NCBI RefSeq assembly: GCF_017086405.1
Contig: NZ_CP070973.1
Location: 558,001-622,000, forward strand
Source: Mycobacterium gordonae
GTDB taxonomy: Bacteria > Actinomycetota > Actinomycetes > Mycobacteriales > Mycobacteriaceae
Length of the DNA stretch: 64,000 bases
Direction of reading: 5' to 3'
Shown here: piece after piece, positions 10,419 through 19,421 of the stretch
How the letters are laid out: each line of letters begins with the position of its first letter
Numbering within the stretch: the first letter of the stretch is position 1
The notes under the pieces: model-generated
Seen by the model: only the letters and a program-made list of their open reading frames with translations
Database searches by the model: none
What the model was told of the DNA's origin: nothing
Translations under genes and position numbers: made by a program

Positions 10419-13154
10419 CTAACCGGTCGTCCCGGGCTGGCCGAAGAAGCCGCCCCGGCCCCCTCCGCCGCCGGTTCCGGTCGTGCCGACGGGAGTTCCG
10501 GCGCCGCCGCCACCACCGCCGCCACCGTTGCCGCCGTTGCCGATAAAGGTGGAGTTGCCGCCGCTGCCGCCGTTGCCGCCCGCTCCACCCGGCTGCGGGC
10601 TCAGGTTGTCGCCGCCGGCACCGCCGGCGCCACCGGCCCCGCCGTTGCCGAAGATGAAGCCGGAGTTGCCCGCGGCGCCGCCGAAGCCGCCGGCCGCGCC
10701 CGCGCCCGCAGCGTTGTCTCCGTCGCCGGCCGCGCCGCCGGCGCCGCCGCTGCCGCCATTGCCCAGCAGCAAGGTCGATGCGCCGACACCGCCGTTGCCG
10801 CCCGCCCCGCCGGTAGCGGCGACCCCGCCGGCCCCGCCGGCTCCTCCGGCGCCACCGGACGCGCCGTTGCCGTAGATGAATCCGCTTCCGCCGGCATTGC
10901 CGCCCTGCCCACCGGCCCCGGCCGCCGTGCTCCCGTTGTGGTCCCCACCACTGCCGCCGGCGCCGCCGTTGCCGCCCGTGCCGAAGATGCGCGCGGTGCC
11001 GCCGTTGCCGCCCGCGCCACCGTGGCCGGCCGTGGCCAGGAAGGTGCCGCTGCCACCGGCGCCGCCCGTCCCGCCGTCTCCGCCGACGCCCCAGATCCAT
11101 CCGGCGTCACCGCCGGCGCCGCCGGCACCGCCGTGGCCGGAACCGGCGATGGTGACCAACCCGGCACCGCCGCTGCCGCCGTTGCCGCCGAAGCCGAACA
11201 GCAGGCCCGCGGCGCCGCCGTTGCCGCCGGCCCAACCGTTGCCGTCGGCGACGGTGCTGACCCCGGCGCTGCCGGTACCGCCGTGACCGCCGCTGCCCAG
11301 CAGCCAGGACCGGCCGCCGGCGCCCCCGCCCGAGGGCAGTTCGGCGCCACCGCTACCGCCGTTGCCGCCGTCGCCGAACAGCAGGCCACCGTTGGCGCCT
11401 GCACGTCCGGTGCCGCCGTCACCGCCGTGGCCGATCAGGAACCCGGCGCGCCCGGCGGTGCCGCCTATCGCGCCGTTTCCGCCGTGACCACCGTTGCCCA
11501 GCAGCCAGGAGTTCCCGCCGCCGCCGCCGATGCCGTCGCCGGCTCCACCGGTCCCGCCGTTGCCGCCGGCCAAGCCGTTGCCGAGCAGGAACCCGGCGTT
11601 GCCGCCGGCGGCGCCGTTGCCGCCGAGGCCGCTGGTGCTGCTGCCACCGCTGCCGCCGCTGCCGCCCCGGCCGAACAGCCAGGCATTGCCCGCGGTCCCG
11701 CCGTTGCCGGCGGCGCCATTGAGGAATGTCGTCGATCCGCCGTGCCCACCGGATCCGCCGGTACCGATCAGGAAGCCGCCATTGGCCCCCGCGCCGCCCG
11801 CACCGCCGACCCCGCCGGCGCTGTTGGCCCCCAAACCTCCGGAGCCGCCCTCGCCCAGTAGCCAGGCGTTGCCGCCGGCCCCGCCGGCCCCACCGGCGCC
11901 GCTGCCGCCGAGGTTGGCGCCGCCGTTACCGCCCACCCCGCCGCTGCCGATCAACAGCCCGCCGGCGGCTCCCGCGCCGCCGGCACCGCCGAAGCCACCC
12001 GAGCTGCTGCCGCCGGCCCCGCCGTTGCCGCCGTAACCGATCAGTGCCGCGGCCCCACCGGAGCCGCCGGCGCCGGCGTCCGCACCGACGCTGGTTCCGC
12101 CGACTCCGCCGTGCCCGCCCAGGCCCACCAGCCAGGCGTTGCCGCCGATCCCGCCGGCCCCGCCGGCGCCGGTCCCGGCAGCGTCACCGCCGGCCCCGCC
12201 CGAACCAGCGATGCCCAGCACGGCGTTGCCGCCGGACCCGCCCGCACCGCCCGCGCCGAGCAGCGTGCCGTCGCCGCCGTCGCCGCCGAATCCCGCATTG
12301 CCGAACAACCCGGCATTGGCGCCCGCTCCGCCGGCTCCGCCCGCACCCGTGCTGGTAGCGGTGCCGCCGGCCCCGCCGGCGCCGCCATTGCCGTACAGCA
12401 GGCCGCCGCCGCCACCGGCCGCGCCCGCCGCTCCGTCGGCGCTGACGCTGGAACCCCCGGCCCCGCCGGCGCCGCCGCTGCCGATCAGGCGGGCGGTGCC
12501 CCCGACCCCGCCGAGGCCGCCGGTGCCCACTCCGCCGGTGTTGCTGCCGCCGGCCCCGCCGGCGCCGCCGTTGCCGTACAGCCAGCCGCCGTTACCTCCG
12601 GCGCCGCCGGACCCGCCGGCTCCGGTCGCCGAATGCCCGCCGGCCCCGCCGGCGCCGCCGTGACCGATCAGGCCGGCCGAGCCGCCGGCCCCACCGGCCG
12701 AGCCGGCGGCACCCGATCCGCCCCTGCCGCCGTTGCCGTAGAGGTAGCCGCCCGCTTCGCCCGCCGCGCCGGTCCCGTCGATCCCGTCGGCGCCGTCACC
12801 GATGAGCGGCCGACCGAACAGCGTCTCGGTGGGCAGGTTGATCAGGTCGATCAGAGGTTGCAGCGGGGACGCGGCGGCGGCCTCGGCCGCGGTGTAGGCG
12901 CCTGCGCCCGACGACAGGGCCTGAACGAATCGCGCATGAAAGGCTGCGGCTTCCGCGCTGATGGTCTGGTAAACCTGGCCGTGGTTGCCGAACAGCGCGG
13001 CGATCGCGGTCGAAACCTCGTCTTGCGCGGCCGCCAGCAACTCGGTGGTGGATGCCGCCGCGGCCGCGTTGGCCCGCTCCAGCGTGACCCCGAGCCCGGT
13101 CAGATTCGACGCGACGCCTGACAGCACGTCCGGCGTTGCAATTACGTACGACAT
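10419..13154 (-). CDS. PE_PGRS protein, 911 aa
   Basis: Second PE_PGRS gene, same orientation as the giant one and ~300 bp upstream of it. ATG at 13154 opens a PE domain ([16 protein letters not shown]) very close to that of its neighbour, including the [15 protein letters not shown] helix. The [11 protein letters not shown] linker lies near residue 120 and the rest is a Gly-rich array with recurring [15 protein letters not shown] and [19 protein letters not shown] modules, the hydrophobic WLYG/LLIG tags marking each repeat. No large internal duplications are obvious, unlike the giant neighbour. The C-terminus ends [10 protein letters not shown]. The stretch 10121-10418 between the genes holds only the shared upstream elements and AT-richer leader sequence; no other gene is seen there. 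Confidence 0.9.
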   Translation of the reverse strand: MSYVIATPDVLSGVASNLTGLGVTLERANAAAAASTTELLAAAQDEVSTAIAALFGNHGQVYQTISAEAAAFHARFVQALSSGAGAYTAAEAAAASPLQPLIDLINLPTETLFGRPLIGDGADGIDGTGAAGEAGGYLYGNGGRGGSGAAGSAGGAGGSAGLIGHGGAGGAGGHSATGAGGSGGAGGNGGWLYGNGGAGGAGGSNTGGVGTGGLGGVGGTARLIGSGGAGGAGGSSVSADGAAGAAGGGGGLLYGNGGAGGAGGTATSTGAGGAGGAGANAGLFGNAGFGGDGGDGTLLGAGGAGGSGGNAVLGIAGSGGAGGDAAGTGAGGAGGIGGNAWLVGLGGHGGVGGTSVGADAGAGGSGGAAALIGYGGNGGAGGSSSGGFGGAGGAGAAGGLLIGSGGVGGNGGANLGGSGAGGAGGAGGNAWLLGEGGSGGLGANSAGGVGGAGGAGANGGFLIGTGGSGGHGGSTTFLNGAAGNGGTAGNAWLFGRGGSGGSGGSSTSGLGGNGAAGGNAGFLLGNGLAGGNGGTGGAGDGIGGGGGNSWLLGNGGHGGNGAIGGTAGRAGFLIGHGGDGGTGRAGANGGLLFGDGGNGGSGGAELPSGGGAGGRSWLLGSGGHGGTGSAGVSTVADGNGWAGGNGGAAGLLFGFGGNGGSGGAGLVTIAGSGHGGAGGAGGDAGWIWGVGGDGGTGGAGGSGTFLATAGHGGAGGNGGTARIFGTGGNGGAGGSGGDHNGSTAAGAGGQGGNAGGSGFIYGNGASGGAGGAGGAGGVAATGGAGGNGGVGASTLLLGNGGSGGAGGAAGDGDNAAGAGAAGGFGGAAGNSGFIFGNGGAGGAGGAGGDNLSPQPGGAGGNGGSGGNSTFIGNGGNGGGGGGGGAGTPVGTTGTGGGGGRGGFFGQPGTTG

Positions 13155-13176
13155 GGGAACCGCCCACTAGCTAGGT

Positions 13177-13231
13177 CACGACCATAGAGGTCGTGTGATG
13201 TCCCCCGGTCATGTTGATCGGCTAAGCCGAT
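13177..13231 (-). promoter_or_regulatory. Second copy of PE_PGRS palindromic upstream region
   Basis: Upstream of the ATG at 13154: CACGACC-ATAGA-GGTCGTG (13177-13195) and ATCGGC-TAA-GCCGAT (13217-13231). About 80 bp around them match the upstream region at 10121-10200 nearly base for base, so the PE_PGRS pair was duplicated together with its control region. Confidence 0.5.
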
Positions 13232-13391
13232 ACGACTTTAACTGGATTCCGCCGAAAACAAACTGACTTCCGGCCAAAAAGCCACAAACACATCCGAAGG
13301 GTTTCAATACTGTGGCCGGCGCCACATTGTGGCAGCTGAGGCTCCGCACCCCCGTCGTGGCCGGTCGGCGATCGCGAGCAACCATGGTGGG

Positions 13392-14564
13392 GTGAGTCCG
13401 GTTCCGGCCCGGCGGGTCACCGACGGCGCCCGCGAGTGGGGTCGCAGCGGGCTGGCCTACCTGACCGGCGAGCCTGGCGGACCTCCCGACTTCTCCCGCG
13501 CGAGCGTGCTCGAGCACGCCCGGCGGCTCGCTCCGGACGCGGCCACCTTGCTGACCGGGCGCGCCGGGCTGCTCGGGCTGGGCCGGGCGGGACGTGTGTC
13601 GGCGGGCGGCGCCACCCATTTGATCGCGGCTCGCGACGGCTGGTGTGCACTGACGCTGTCGCGCCCGGACGATGTCGCCGCCGTCCCGGCCCTGCTGTCG
13701 GTCGACACCGTCGCTAAGGACCCGTGGCCCGCGTTGAATCGCTGGGCGGCGGGCCGGCCCGCCGAGCAGGTCGTCGAACGTGCGACGTTGCTCGACATCC
13801 CCGCCGCCGTCCTGGGGGAGGCCTCCGCGGCACGTCCGCGCACCCGAGCGGCGGCGCCGCGCAGACAGTTCGACGGTCCGGCCGGACTGCTGGTGGCCGA
13901 CCTGTCCTCGATGTGGGCGGGCCCGCTGTGCGGGCAGTTGCTCGCCCGGGCCGGCGCTACCGTGGTCAAGGTGGAAAGCCCCACCCGGCCCGATGGCACG
14001 CGGGCCGGCGACCAAGGATTCTTCGACTGGGTCAACGGCGCAAAGCTGTCCTACTGCGTGGATTTCGACCGGCAGTCCGACGAGCTGCGGAACCTGCTGG
14101 CGGTCGCCGACGTCGTCATCGAGGGATCGAGGCCTGAAGCGTTGGCCCGCCGACGCCTCGGTCCTGACGGCGTGCCGCCCACCGCGGGCCGGATCTGGGT
14201 CCGGATCACCGGTCACGGGGCGCAATCCGCGCGGCCGGCGTTCGGCGACGATGCCGCGGTGGCCGGCGGACTGGTCGGCACCGGCCCGGTGTTCTGTGGC
14301 GACGCCATCGCGGATCCGCTGGCCGGGTTGGAGGCCGGCGCGGCGGTCCTGGCCTCGTTGACCCGCGGCGGCGGTGAGGTCATCGAGATCGCCATGGCCG
14401 CGGTCGCCGCGAGCTACGCGGCGCTGCCGGCATGCCCATCGCGATCCGACCGGCCGGTGCTCGCGCCAGAGCCGCCCGCGATGACCACGCCGGCCGCGGC
14501 TCTGGGCGCCGACAACGAAGCGGTTTGCCGGATGGTTGCCCAAAGACGTTGCCCGTCATGCTGA
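13392..14564 (+). CDS. CoA-transferase family III (CaiB/BaiF-like) protein
   Basis: About 390 residues. The second half carries family III CoA-transferase features: LSSMWAGPLCGQLLARAGAT followed by VVKVESPTRPDGTR, and later RIWVRITGHG with RPAFGDDAAVAGG, where the Asp of the PAFGDD segment corresponds to the catalytic aspartate region of the family. The first ~170 residues are a less typical Ala/Arg-rich extension. The GTG at 13392 is preferred because it follows a GGTGG stretch; an in-frame GTG at 13329 would add 21 residues. It overlaps the next gene by 7 bp (ATGCTGA), so the two are probably translated together. The substrate is unknown; I recall no equivalent beside lipW in M. tuberculosis. 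Confidence 0.75.
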   Translation: MSPVPARRVTDGAREWGRSGLAYLTGEPGGPPDFSRASVLEHARRLAPDAATLLTGRAGLLGLGRAGRVSAGGATHLIAARDGWCALTLSRPDDVAAVPALLSVDTVAKDPWPALNRWAAGRPAEQVVERATLLDIPAAVLGEASAARPRTRAAAPRRQFDGPAGLLVADLSSMWAGPLCGQLLARAGATVVKVESPTRPDGTRAGDQGFFDWVNGAKLSYCVDFDRQSDELRNLLAVADVVIEGSRPEALARRRLGPDGVPPTAGRIWVRITGHGAQSARPAFGDDAAVAGGLVGTGPVFCGDAIADPLAGLEAGAAVLASLTRGGGEVIEIAMAAVAASYAALPACPSRSDRPVLAPEPPAMTTPAAALGADNEAVCRMVAQRRCPSC

Positions 14565-15871
14565 TCAAGCGGGCCACCCTGTTGAACGGGACTGCCACCG
14601 ATATCCGGGTGGGTGCGCGGATCGAAGAAGTGCGCCCGGGCCTGGCTCCCCGGGCCGGGGAAGGTGTGCTCGACGCCGGCGGTGGCACCGTCCTGCCCGG
14701 GCTGCATGACCATCATGTGCACTTGCACGCGGCGGCGGCAGCACTGGACTCGTTGTCCGTCGGACCACCTGCCGTGCGGACCAAAGATCAACTTGCGCAA
14801 GCCCTCTCGCACGCCGTGCCCGGACCCGACGGGTGGATCCGCGCCGTCGGTTATCACGAATCGGTGGCCGGGGAATTGAACCGGACCGCCCTGGACGCGG
14901 TGCAGTCCCACGTTCCGGTGCGCGTCCAGCACCGCAGCGGGGTGTTGTGGATGCTCAACTCCGCGGCCTTGGGACGTGTCGGGCTTGCCGGTCATCCAGA
15001 CGGCCGGCTGCGCAGCGCCGACCCCTGGTCGCGGGCGCTGAAGGATCCGGCCCTGAGACGTGAAACCGATCTGGCCGAACTGAGCCGGCGCATCACGGCG
15101 ACCGGCGTCACCGGAGTCACCGACGCCACACCCGATCTGGACGTCGAAGGCCTGGTGGCGCTCATGATGGCGCACCGTAGCGGCGAATTCCGGCCCGGCG
15201 TGCGGGTGTTGGTGCCCGGCAAGAAGATCCTGCACGACGACCGCCTCGATCTGGACGACCTGACACAGTGGATCGCCGACCGGCACCACTCCGGTCAGCC
15301 GGTTGCCGTGCACTGCGTGACGGCGGCGCAACTGGTGGTCACGATCGCCGCCCTGCGCGCGGCCGGCAGCCATCCGTTCGACCGCATCGAACACGCCGCG
15401 GTGGTGCCCGCCGACAACCTGGCCGACTTGGCCGAGCTCGGCGTCACCGTGGTGACGCAACCCAATTTCGTTGCCGAGCGCGGTGATCAGTACCTGGCCG
15501 AGGTCCCCGCTCACGAACTAGACCAGCTGTGGCGAGTGGCGTCGTTGTTGAGGGCGGACATTCCCGTCGCGCTGTCCACCGACATGCCGTTCGGCGACGG
15601 CGACCCGTGGGCGGCGATGCGGGCCGCGGTGTCGCGCACCACGCCCAGCGGTGCGGTGCTCAACCGGGACGAATGTATTTCAGCGAGAACGGCTTTGACG
15701 ATGTTTCTGGGCTGGTCGGATCGGCCGGACCGGCCGCGCACCGTCGAGATCGGCGAACCCGGGGACCTGTGCGTGCTGTCCGAGCCGCCGGAGGTGGTGC
15801 TGGCCGAACTGGACGCCGCGCTGGTCGCCGCGACGCTGATCCGGGGGGAGCTGGTCTACTTCGCGATGTGA
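14558..15871 (+). CDS. Amidohydrolase family protein (metal-dependent, YtcJ-like)
   Basis: 437 residues from the ATG at 14558, which overlaps the stop of the CoA-transferase gene. The order of motifs is that of the amidohydrolase superfamily: a small N-terminal beta domain, then GLHDHHVHLHAAAAALDS with the metal-binding HxH after strand 1, AVGYHESV, AVHCVTAAQLV and FDRIEHAAVV as further His ligands, and LSTDMPFGDGDPW with the catalytic Asp. The arrangement is closest to the Amidohydro_3 group that hydrolyses amides or cyclic amides; the natural substrate is unknown. Coupling to a CoA-transferase suggests a small catabolic pathway (inference). The 3' end overlaps convergent lipW by 16 bp. Confidence 0.8.
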   Translation: MLIKRATLLNGTATDIRVGARIEEVRPGLAPRAGEGVLDAGGGTVLPGLHDHHVHLHAAAAALDSLSVGPPAVRTKDQLAQALSHAVPGPDGWIRAVGYHESVAGELNRTALDAVQSHVPVRVQHRSGVLWMLNSAALGRVGLAGHPDGRLRSADPWSRALKDPALRRETDLAELSRRITATGVTGVTDATPDLDVEGLVALMMAHRSGEFRPGVRVLVPGKKILHDDRLDLDDLTQWIADRHHSGQPVAVHCVTAAQLVVTIAALRAAGSHPFDRIEHAAVVPADNLADLAELGVTVVTQPNFVAERGDQYLAEVPAHELDQLWRVASLLRADIPVALSTDMPFGDGDPWAAMRAAVSRTTPSGAVLNRDECISARTALTMFLGWSDRPDRPRTVEIGEPGDLCVLSEPPEVVLAELDAALVAATLIRGELVYFAM

Positions 15872-16824
15872 CCGGCCAGGGCCGGACGCAGCGCATCGCA
15901 CTGCATCCGGAAAAACTGTTGTGACACCGGCAATTTCGCCGCGATCAGGTCGAACCCGTGAAACGCGCCCGGAATCGTTTCCACCTGGCACGGGACGCCG
16001 GCATCGATCAGTCGCCGCGCGTACTCGATGTCCTCGTCATGAAACAGGTCGTGGGTCCCGACGCCGACCCACGCCGGCGGCAGGCCACTCAGATCGTCGC
16101 GCCGGGCCGGCACTGCAACGGCCGGATCCGCGCCGCCGAGGTAGGAGGTCCAGCCGAATTGGTTGGCGCGCGGATCCCACAATCGGTGATTCGGGTCCGG
16201 CGGTGCCGACGAACTCCGGTCGTCCAGCATCGGGTACACGAGCAGTTGGAACACCGGGGTAACGGCACCGCGATCACGCGCCAGCAGCGTCAGCGCCGCG
16301 GCAAGTCCGCCGCCCGCGCTGGCCCCGCCGATGGCCACCCGCTCCGGATCCACCCCGGGCAGGGCGGCCAGCCAGGTCAGGGCCGCATAGCAGTCCTCCG
16401 GTGCCGCGGGGTAGCGATGCTCGGGCGCCAGTCGGTAGTCCACCGAGGCGACCATGATACCGAGCGCTCTGCTGAACCGCAGACACAGGGCGTCGTCCTG
16501 CTTGGCCGAACCGAACACATAGCCGCCGCCGTGAATCCACAGCAGCGCCGGCGTCGGCTCGGTGACGCCCGCCGGCCGGTAGAGGCGAACGCCGGTGCCC
16601 GAAGCCAGGGTGAGCACCTCGACGCCGGGCGGCGTCCGGCCAAGTGCCATCAGCGCGGTCGCGCGCCGCATCAGCGGCAGTAGTCGGGGACCCGTCAGCC
16701 TGCGGGGCGCAATTCGCGCGATGCGGCGCAGATCGGGATGGACGTCGTCGTTCGCGGCTGCGGGCACCGCTTCAGTATCCAACCCGAGCAATCCTGCGGG
16801 GCTCGGGCACCGAATATTGGGCAT
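15856..16824 (-). CDS. lipW: Esterase/lipase LipW-like, HSL family alpha/beta hydrolase
   Basis: 322 residues from ATG 16824. Hormone-sensitive-lipase-family signature: the oxyanion motif LLWIHGGGYVFGSA, nucleophile elbow VAIGGASAGGGLA, an Asp in VGVGTHDLFHDED, and the catalytic His in IPGAFHGFD. VDYRLAPEHRYPAAPEDCY is also characteristic. It should hydrolyse short- to medium-chain acyl esters in the cytoplasm; no signal peptide is seen. It corresponds by family and position to M. tuberculosis Rv0217c (lipW), with the Rv0218, Rv0219 and lipC equivalents following. An upstream in-frame start would add 40 residues of non-family sequence, so the ATG before NIRCPSP is preferred. It converges with the amidohydrolase and diverges from the methyltransferase. 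Confidence 0.85.
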   Translation of the reverse strand: MPNIRCPSPAGLLGLDTEAVPAAANDDVHPDLRRIARIAPRRLTGPRLLPLMRRATALMALGRTPPGVEVLTLASGTGVRLYRPAGVTEPTPALLWIHGGGYVFGSAKQDDALCLRFSRALGIMVASVDYRLAPEHRYPAAPEDCYAALTWLAALPGVDPERVAIGGASAGGGLAAALTLLARDRGAVTPVFQLLVYPMLDDRSSSAPPDPNHRLWDPRANQFGWTSYLGGADPAVAVPARRDDLSGLPPAWVGVGTHDLFHDEDIEYARRLIDAGVPCQVETIPGAFHGFDLIAAKLPVSQQFFRMQCDALRPALAGHIAK

Positions 16825-16975
16825 GGACTTTCGCGATTGCCGAGCGTAACTGTTGACAGCGGCGGGTGTAGCCGGCCCGGGAACGGGGTATCGATGGGTT
16901 TGTCGGTGGACGCGGTTTTGCCGGGCCGCTGCGCATTCGCGCAACGTGGTCGAACACGATGCGAGGAGCGTGGGA

Positions 16976-17647
16976 ATGCTGGGCCATCTGTATGAGCGGG
17001 CGCTCGATGGCGAGTGCTGCTGGATTCGACACGACGACGGCGAGGTGCGCCAGCTGCCCGCTCACCGATGGTTGAGCCCCGCCGATCGAGTTCCCTTCCG
17101 GGATCGGCAGAGCGACGGAGAACTGGCCTCCGACGAGGCGTTCGACGAGGCCGTCGCGCAGATGTGCAGCGGCCCGACGATCGAATTGGGTTGCGGACCG
17201 GCCCGGTTGGTGGCGCGCCTGGTGCAGCGGGGCGTACCGGCGCTGGGCATCGACCGCTCGGCGACCGCGATCCGGTTGGCAAGCCGTGGCGGTGCGCCGG
17301 CGTTGCTGGGTGACGTCTTCGAACCCCTGCCTGGCACGGGCCGGTGGCAGACCGTGTTGCTGGTCGACGGGAACGTTGGCCTGGGCGGGGATCCCAAGCG
17401 CATCCTGGGCCGGGCTGCCGAGTTGCTGGGCAGGGGTGGGCGCTGCGTGGCCGAGTTCGACACCCGCGCCATCGGGGTCCACTGCCGGTGGGTTCGGCTG
17501 GAGTCCGGAAACGACGTGGGGCCCTGGTTCCGTTGGGCGTCGGTCGGCGTGGACAGCGCGGCCTCGCTTGCGGCGCAGGTTGGTCTTACGCTTACCGGCG
17601 TGCAGATGATCGGTGGGAGGGTTATCGCGACGCTGGCAGCGTTGTGA
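16976..17647 (+). CDS. Class I SAM-dependent methyltransferase
   Basis: 223 residues from ATG 16976, preceded by GAGGAG about 9 bp upstream. Motif I is TIELGCGPARLVARLVQRG, followed by an acidic motif II (GIDRSATAI), LLGDVFEPLP and a post-core VLLVDGNVGLGGDP, the normal Rossmann methyltransferase order. The acceptor substrate cannot be read from the sequence. The stop TGA overlaps the GTG start of the next gene (GTGA, 17644-17647), so it is translationally coupled to the molybdopterin oxidoreductase. I recall no such gene between lipW and Rv0218 in M. tuberculosis, making it an addition to, or a loss from, that locus. Confidence 0.8.
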   Translation: MLGHLYERALDGECCWIRHDDGEVRQLPAHRWLSPADRVPFRDRQSDGELASDEAFDEAVAQMCSGPTIELGCGPARLVARLVQRGVPALGIDRSATAIRLASRGGAPALLGDVFEPLPGTGRWQTVLLVDGNVGLGGDPKRILGRAAELLGRGGRCVAEFDTRAIGVHCRWVRLESGNDVGPWFRWASVGVDSAASLAAQVGLTLTGVQMIGGRVIATLAAL

Positions 17648-18873
17648 AAGCCCCGGCACGTCACTTCACCAGCCCCCTGCGTGGCCCCTGGCTGACGTCG
17701 GTGTTCGGGCTGGCCCTGCTGATTGTCCTGCCCATCGTCATCCTCACCGGCCTGCTGTCCTACATCGCCTACGGTCCGCAACTCGGGCAGGCCATTCCTG
17801 CCGAAGTCGGCTGGCTGCGCCTGCCGTTGTTCGACTGGCCCACCCGGCCGTCCTGGCTCTATCGGCTGACCCAGGGACTGCACGTGGGTCTGGGCGTGCT
17901 GATCATCCCGGTGGTGCTGGCCAAGCTGTGGTCGGTGATCCCGAAACTGTTCGCCTGGCCGCCGGTTCGTTCGTTGGCTCAGCTGGCCGAGCGGGTGTCG
18001 TTGCTGATGCTGGTCGGCGGGGTGCTGTTCGAGATCGTCACCGGCGTGCTCAACATTCAGTACGACTACATCTTCGGCTTCAGCTTCTATGACGCGCACT
18101 ACTTCGGCGCCTGGGTCTTCATCACCGGATTCCTGATGCACATCGCGCTGAAGATTCCGCGAATGCTCACCGGTCTGCGCTCCTTGCCATGGCGAGAAGT
18201 GCTGCGCACCAATGTCTCCGGCACTCGCCCGGAGCCTCCTGACGACACCGGTCTGGTGGCCGCCGACCCGGCTGCGGCGACGATGAGCCGGCGCGGTGCG
18301 CTGGGCCTGGTCGGCTCCGGCGTGCTGCTGCTCGCGGTGTTGACCGTCGGGCAGACCCTCGGCGGCCCCGCGCGCAGCGTCGCTCTGTTGATGCCCCGGG
18401 GGAGGGGCCGGGACTTTCCGGTCAACAAGACCGCATCCGTTGCCGGCATCACGCCGCAGGCGGTGGGTCCCGATTGGCGGTTGACGTTGCGCGGCGGCCC
18501 GGCGGAAGTGGTGCTGGACCGCGCGGCGCTGGCCCGGCTTCCGCAACGGACCGCGCGGCTGCCGATCGCCTGCGTCGAGGGCTGGTCGACGGTGCAGACG
18601 TGGAGCGGGGTGCCGTTGGCGGAACTGGCACGGTTGGCCGGGGTGCCGGCGCCTGAGTTGGCGCACGTACAGTCGCTGCAGCGCGGCGGCGCCTTCGCCG
18701 AGGCGTATCTGCAGGCCAACCAGGTCGGTGATCCCGACGCGCTGCTGGCGCTGCGGGTCAACGGCGCCGACCTGCCGCTGGACCACGGTTATCCGGCGCG
18801 GATCATCGTTCCCGCCATGCCGGGTGTGCATAACACCAAATGGGTCACGGCCATCGACTTCAAGCGGGCCTGA
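17644..18873 (+). CDS. Membrane-anchored molybdopterin-dependent oxidoreductase (Rv0218-like)
   Basis: 409 residues. The N-terminal ~190 residues form several membrane helices (LTSVFGLALLIVLPIVILTG; LHVGLGVLIIPVVLAKLW; WVFITGFLMHIALKI) with His residues that could bind haem as in cytochrome b561-type domains. A further hydrophobic segment at ~218-240 (ALGLVGSGVLLLAVLTVG) leads to a C-terminal sulfite-oxidase-type domain. That domain carries RLPIACVEGWSTVQTW, the Cys being the expected molybdenum ligand, and ends with the PARIIVPAMPGVHNTKWV block. The predicted role is a membrane-linked oxidation outside the cytoplasm; the substrate is unknown. It starts at a GTG overlapping the methyltransferase stop and is followed after 1 bp by the next gene, a tight operon. 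Confidence 0.85.
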   Translation: MKAPARHFTSPLRGPWLTSVFGLALLIVLPIVILTGLLSYIAYGPQLGQAIPAEVGWLRLPLFDWPTRPSWLYRLTQGLHVGLGVLIIPVVLAKLWSVIPKLFAWPPVRSLAQLAERVSLLMLVGGVLFEIVTGVLNIQYDYIFGFSFYDAHYFGAWVFITGFLMHIALKIPRMLTGLRSLPWREVLRTNVSGTRPEPPDDTGLVAADPAAATMSRRGALGLVGSGVLLLAVLTVGQTLGGPARSVALLMPRGRGRDFPVNKTASVAGITPQAVGPDWRLTLRGGPAEVVLDRAALARLPQRTARLPIACVEGWSTVQTWSGVPLAELARLAGVPAPELAHVQSLQRGGAFAEAYLQANQVGDPDALLALRVNGADLPLDHGYPARIIVPAMPGVHNTKWVTAIDFKRA

Positions 18874-18874
18874 G

Positions 18875-19381
18875 ATGACCGACAGACCAACACTTTTCAC
18901 CCGGTATTACGGTGCTCACCCCTTGCATCTGCTGACCATGCTTGCCGGCTTCGCGCTGCTGGGTTATGTGCTGATCGCGCTGCGGCCCGCGGCGTTGTGG
19001 AACCCCGACAAGTGGTGGCAGTCGGTGGCGGTCTGGTTCGCCGTCGCGGTCGTCGGCCACGACCTGGTGCTATTCCCGCTTTACGCACTGGCGGACGCGG
19101 CCCTGGGCCGGCTGCCGGGCGTCGCGGGGGCCAGATCGCCGAAAGTCCCAGTGCGCAACTACATTCGAGTCCCGGCCCTGGGCGCCGGGCTCACCCTGCT
19201 GGTCTTCTTGCCGGGCATCATCGAGCAGGGTGCCGACACCTTCCAGGCGGCGACCGGTCATACTCAGCAGCCGTTTCTGGGCCGGTGGCTGTTGTTGGTC
19301 GCGGCGCTCTTCGGCGGCAGCGCGCTGAGCTATGCCGTGCGCCTGATTCTGGCGCACCGGCTCAGCAGGGAAACCGGATAA
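18875..19381 (+). CDS. Polytopic membrane protein (Rv0219-like)
   Basis: 168 residues, ATG at 18875 one base after the stop of the oxidoreductase. Four hydrophobic stretches are visible: LLTMLAGFALLGYVLIAL, SVAVWFAVAVVGHDLVLFPL, VPALGAGLTLLVFLPGI and WLLLVAALFGGSALSYAVRL. No enzymatic motif is recognised. Its position immediately after the molybdopterin oxidoreductase, the same order as recalled for Rv0218-Rv0219, suggests it works with that enzyme, perhaps as a membrane partner (inference). Confidence 0.8.
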   Translation: MTDRPTLFTRYYGAHPLHLLTMLAGFALLGYVLIALRPAALWNPDKWWQSVAVWFAVAVVGHDLVLFPLYALADAALGRLPGVAGARSPKVPVRNYIRVPALGAGLTLLVFLPGIIEQGADTFQAATGHTQQPFLGRWLLLVAALFGGSALSYAVRLILAHRLSRETG

Positions 19382-19391
19382 TCCTGGGTTA

Positions 19392-19414
19392 CTACCGGTC
19401 GGTAGGGGTACGCT
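19392..19414 (+). promoter_or_regulatory. Leaderless lipC promoter with overlapping palindrome
   Basis: A perfect inverted repeat CTACCG-GT-CGGTAG (19392-19405) is followed by the -10 hexamer TACGCT (19409-19414). Seven bases separate the hexamer from the ATG at 19422, the spacing of mycobacterial leaderless transcripts. The palindrome lies upstream of and next to the -10, a good place for a TetR-type repressor. The cognate regulator is unknown. Confidence 0.6.
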
Positions 19415-19421
19415 CCCCAAC

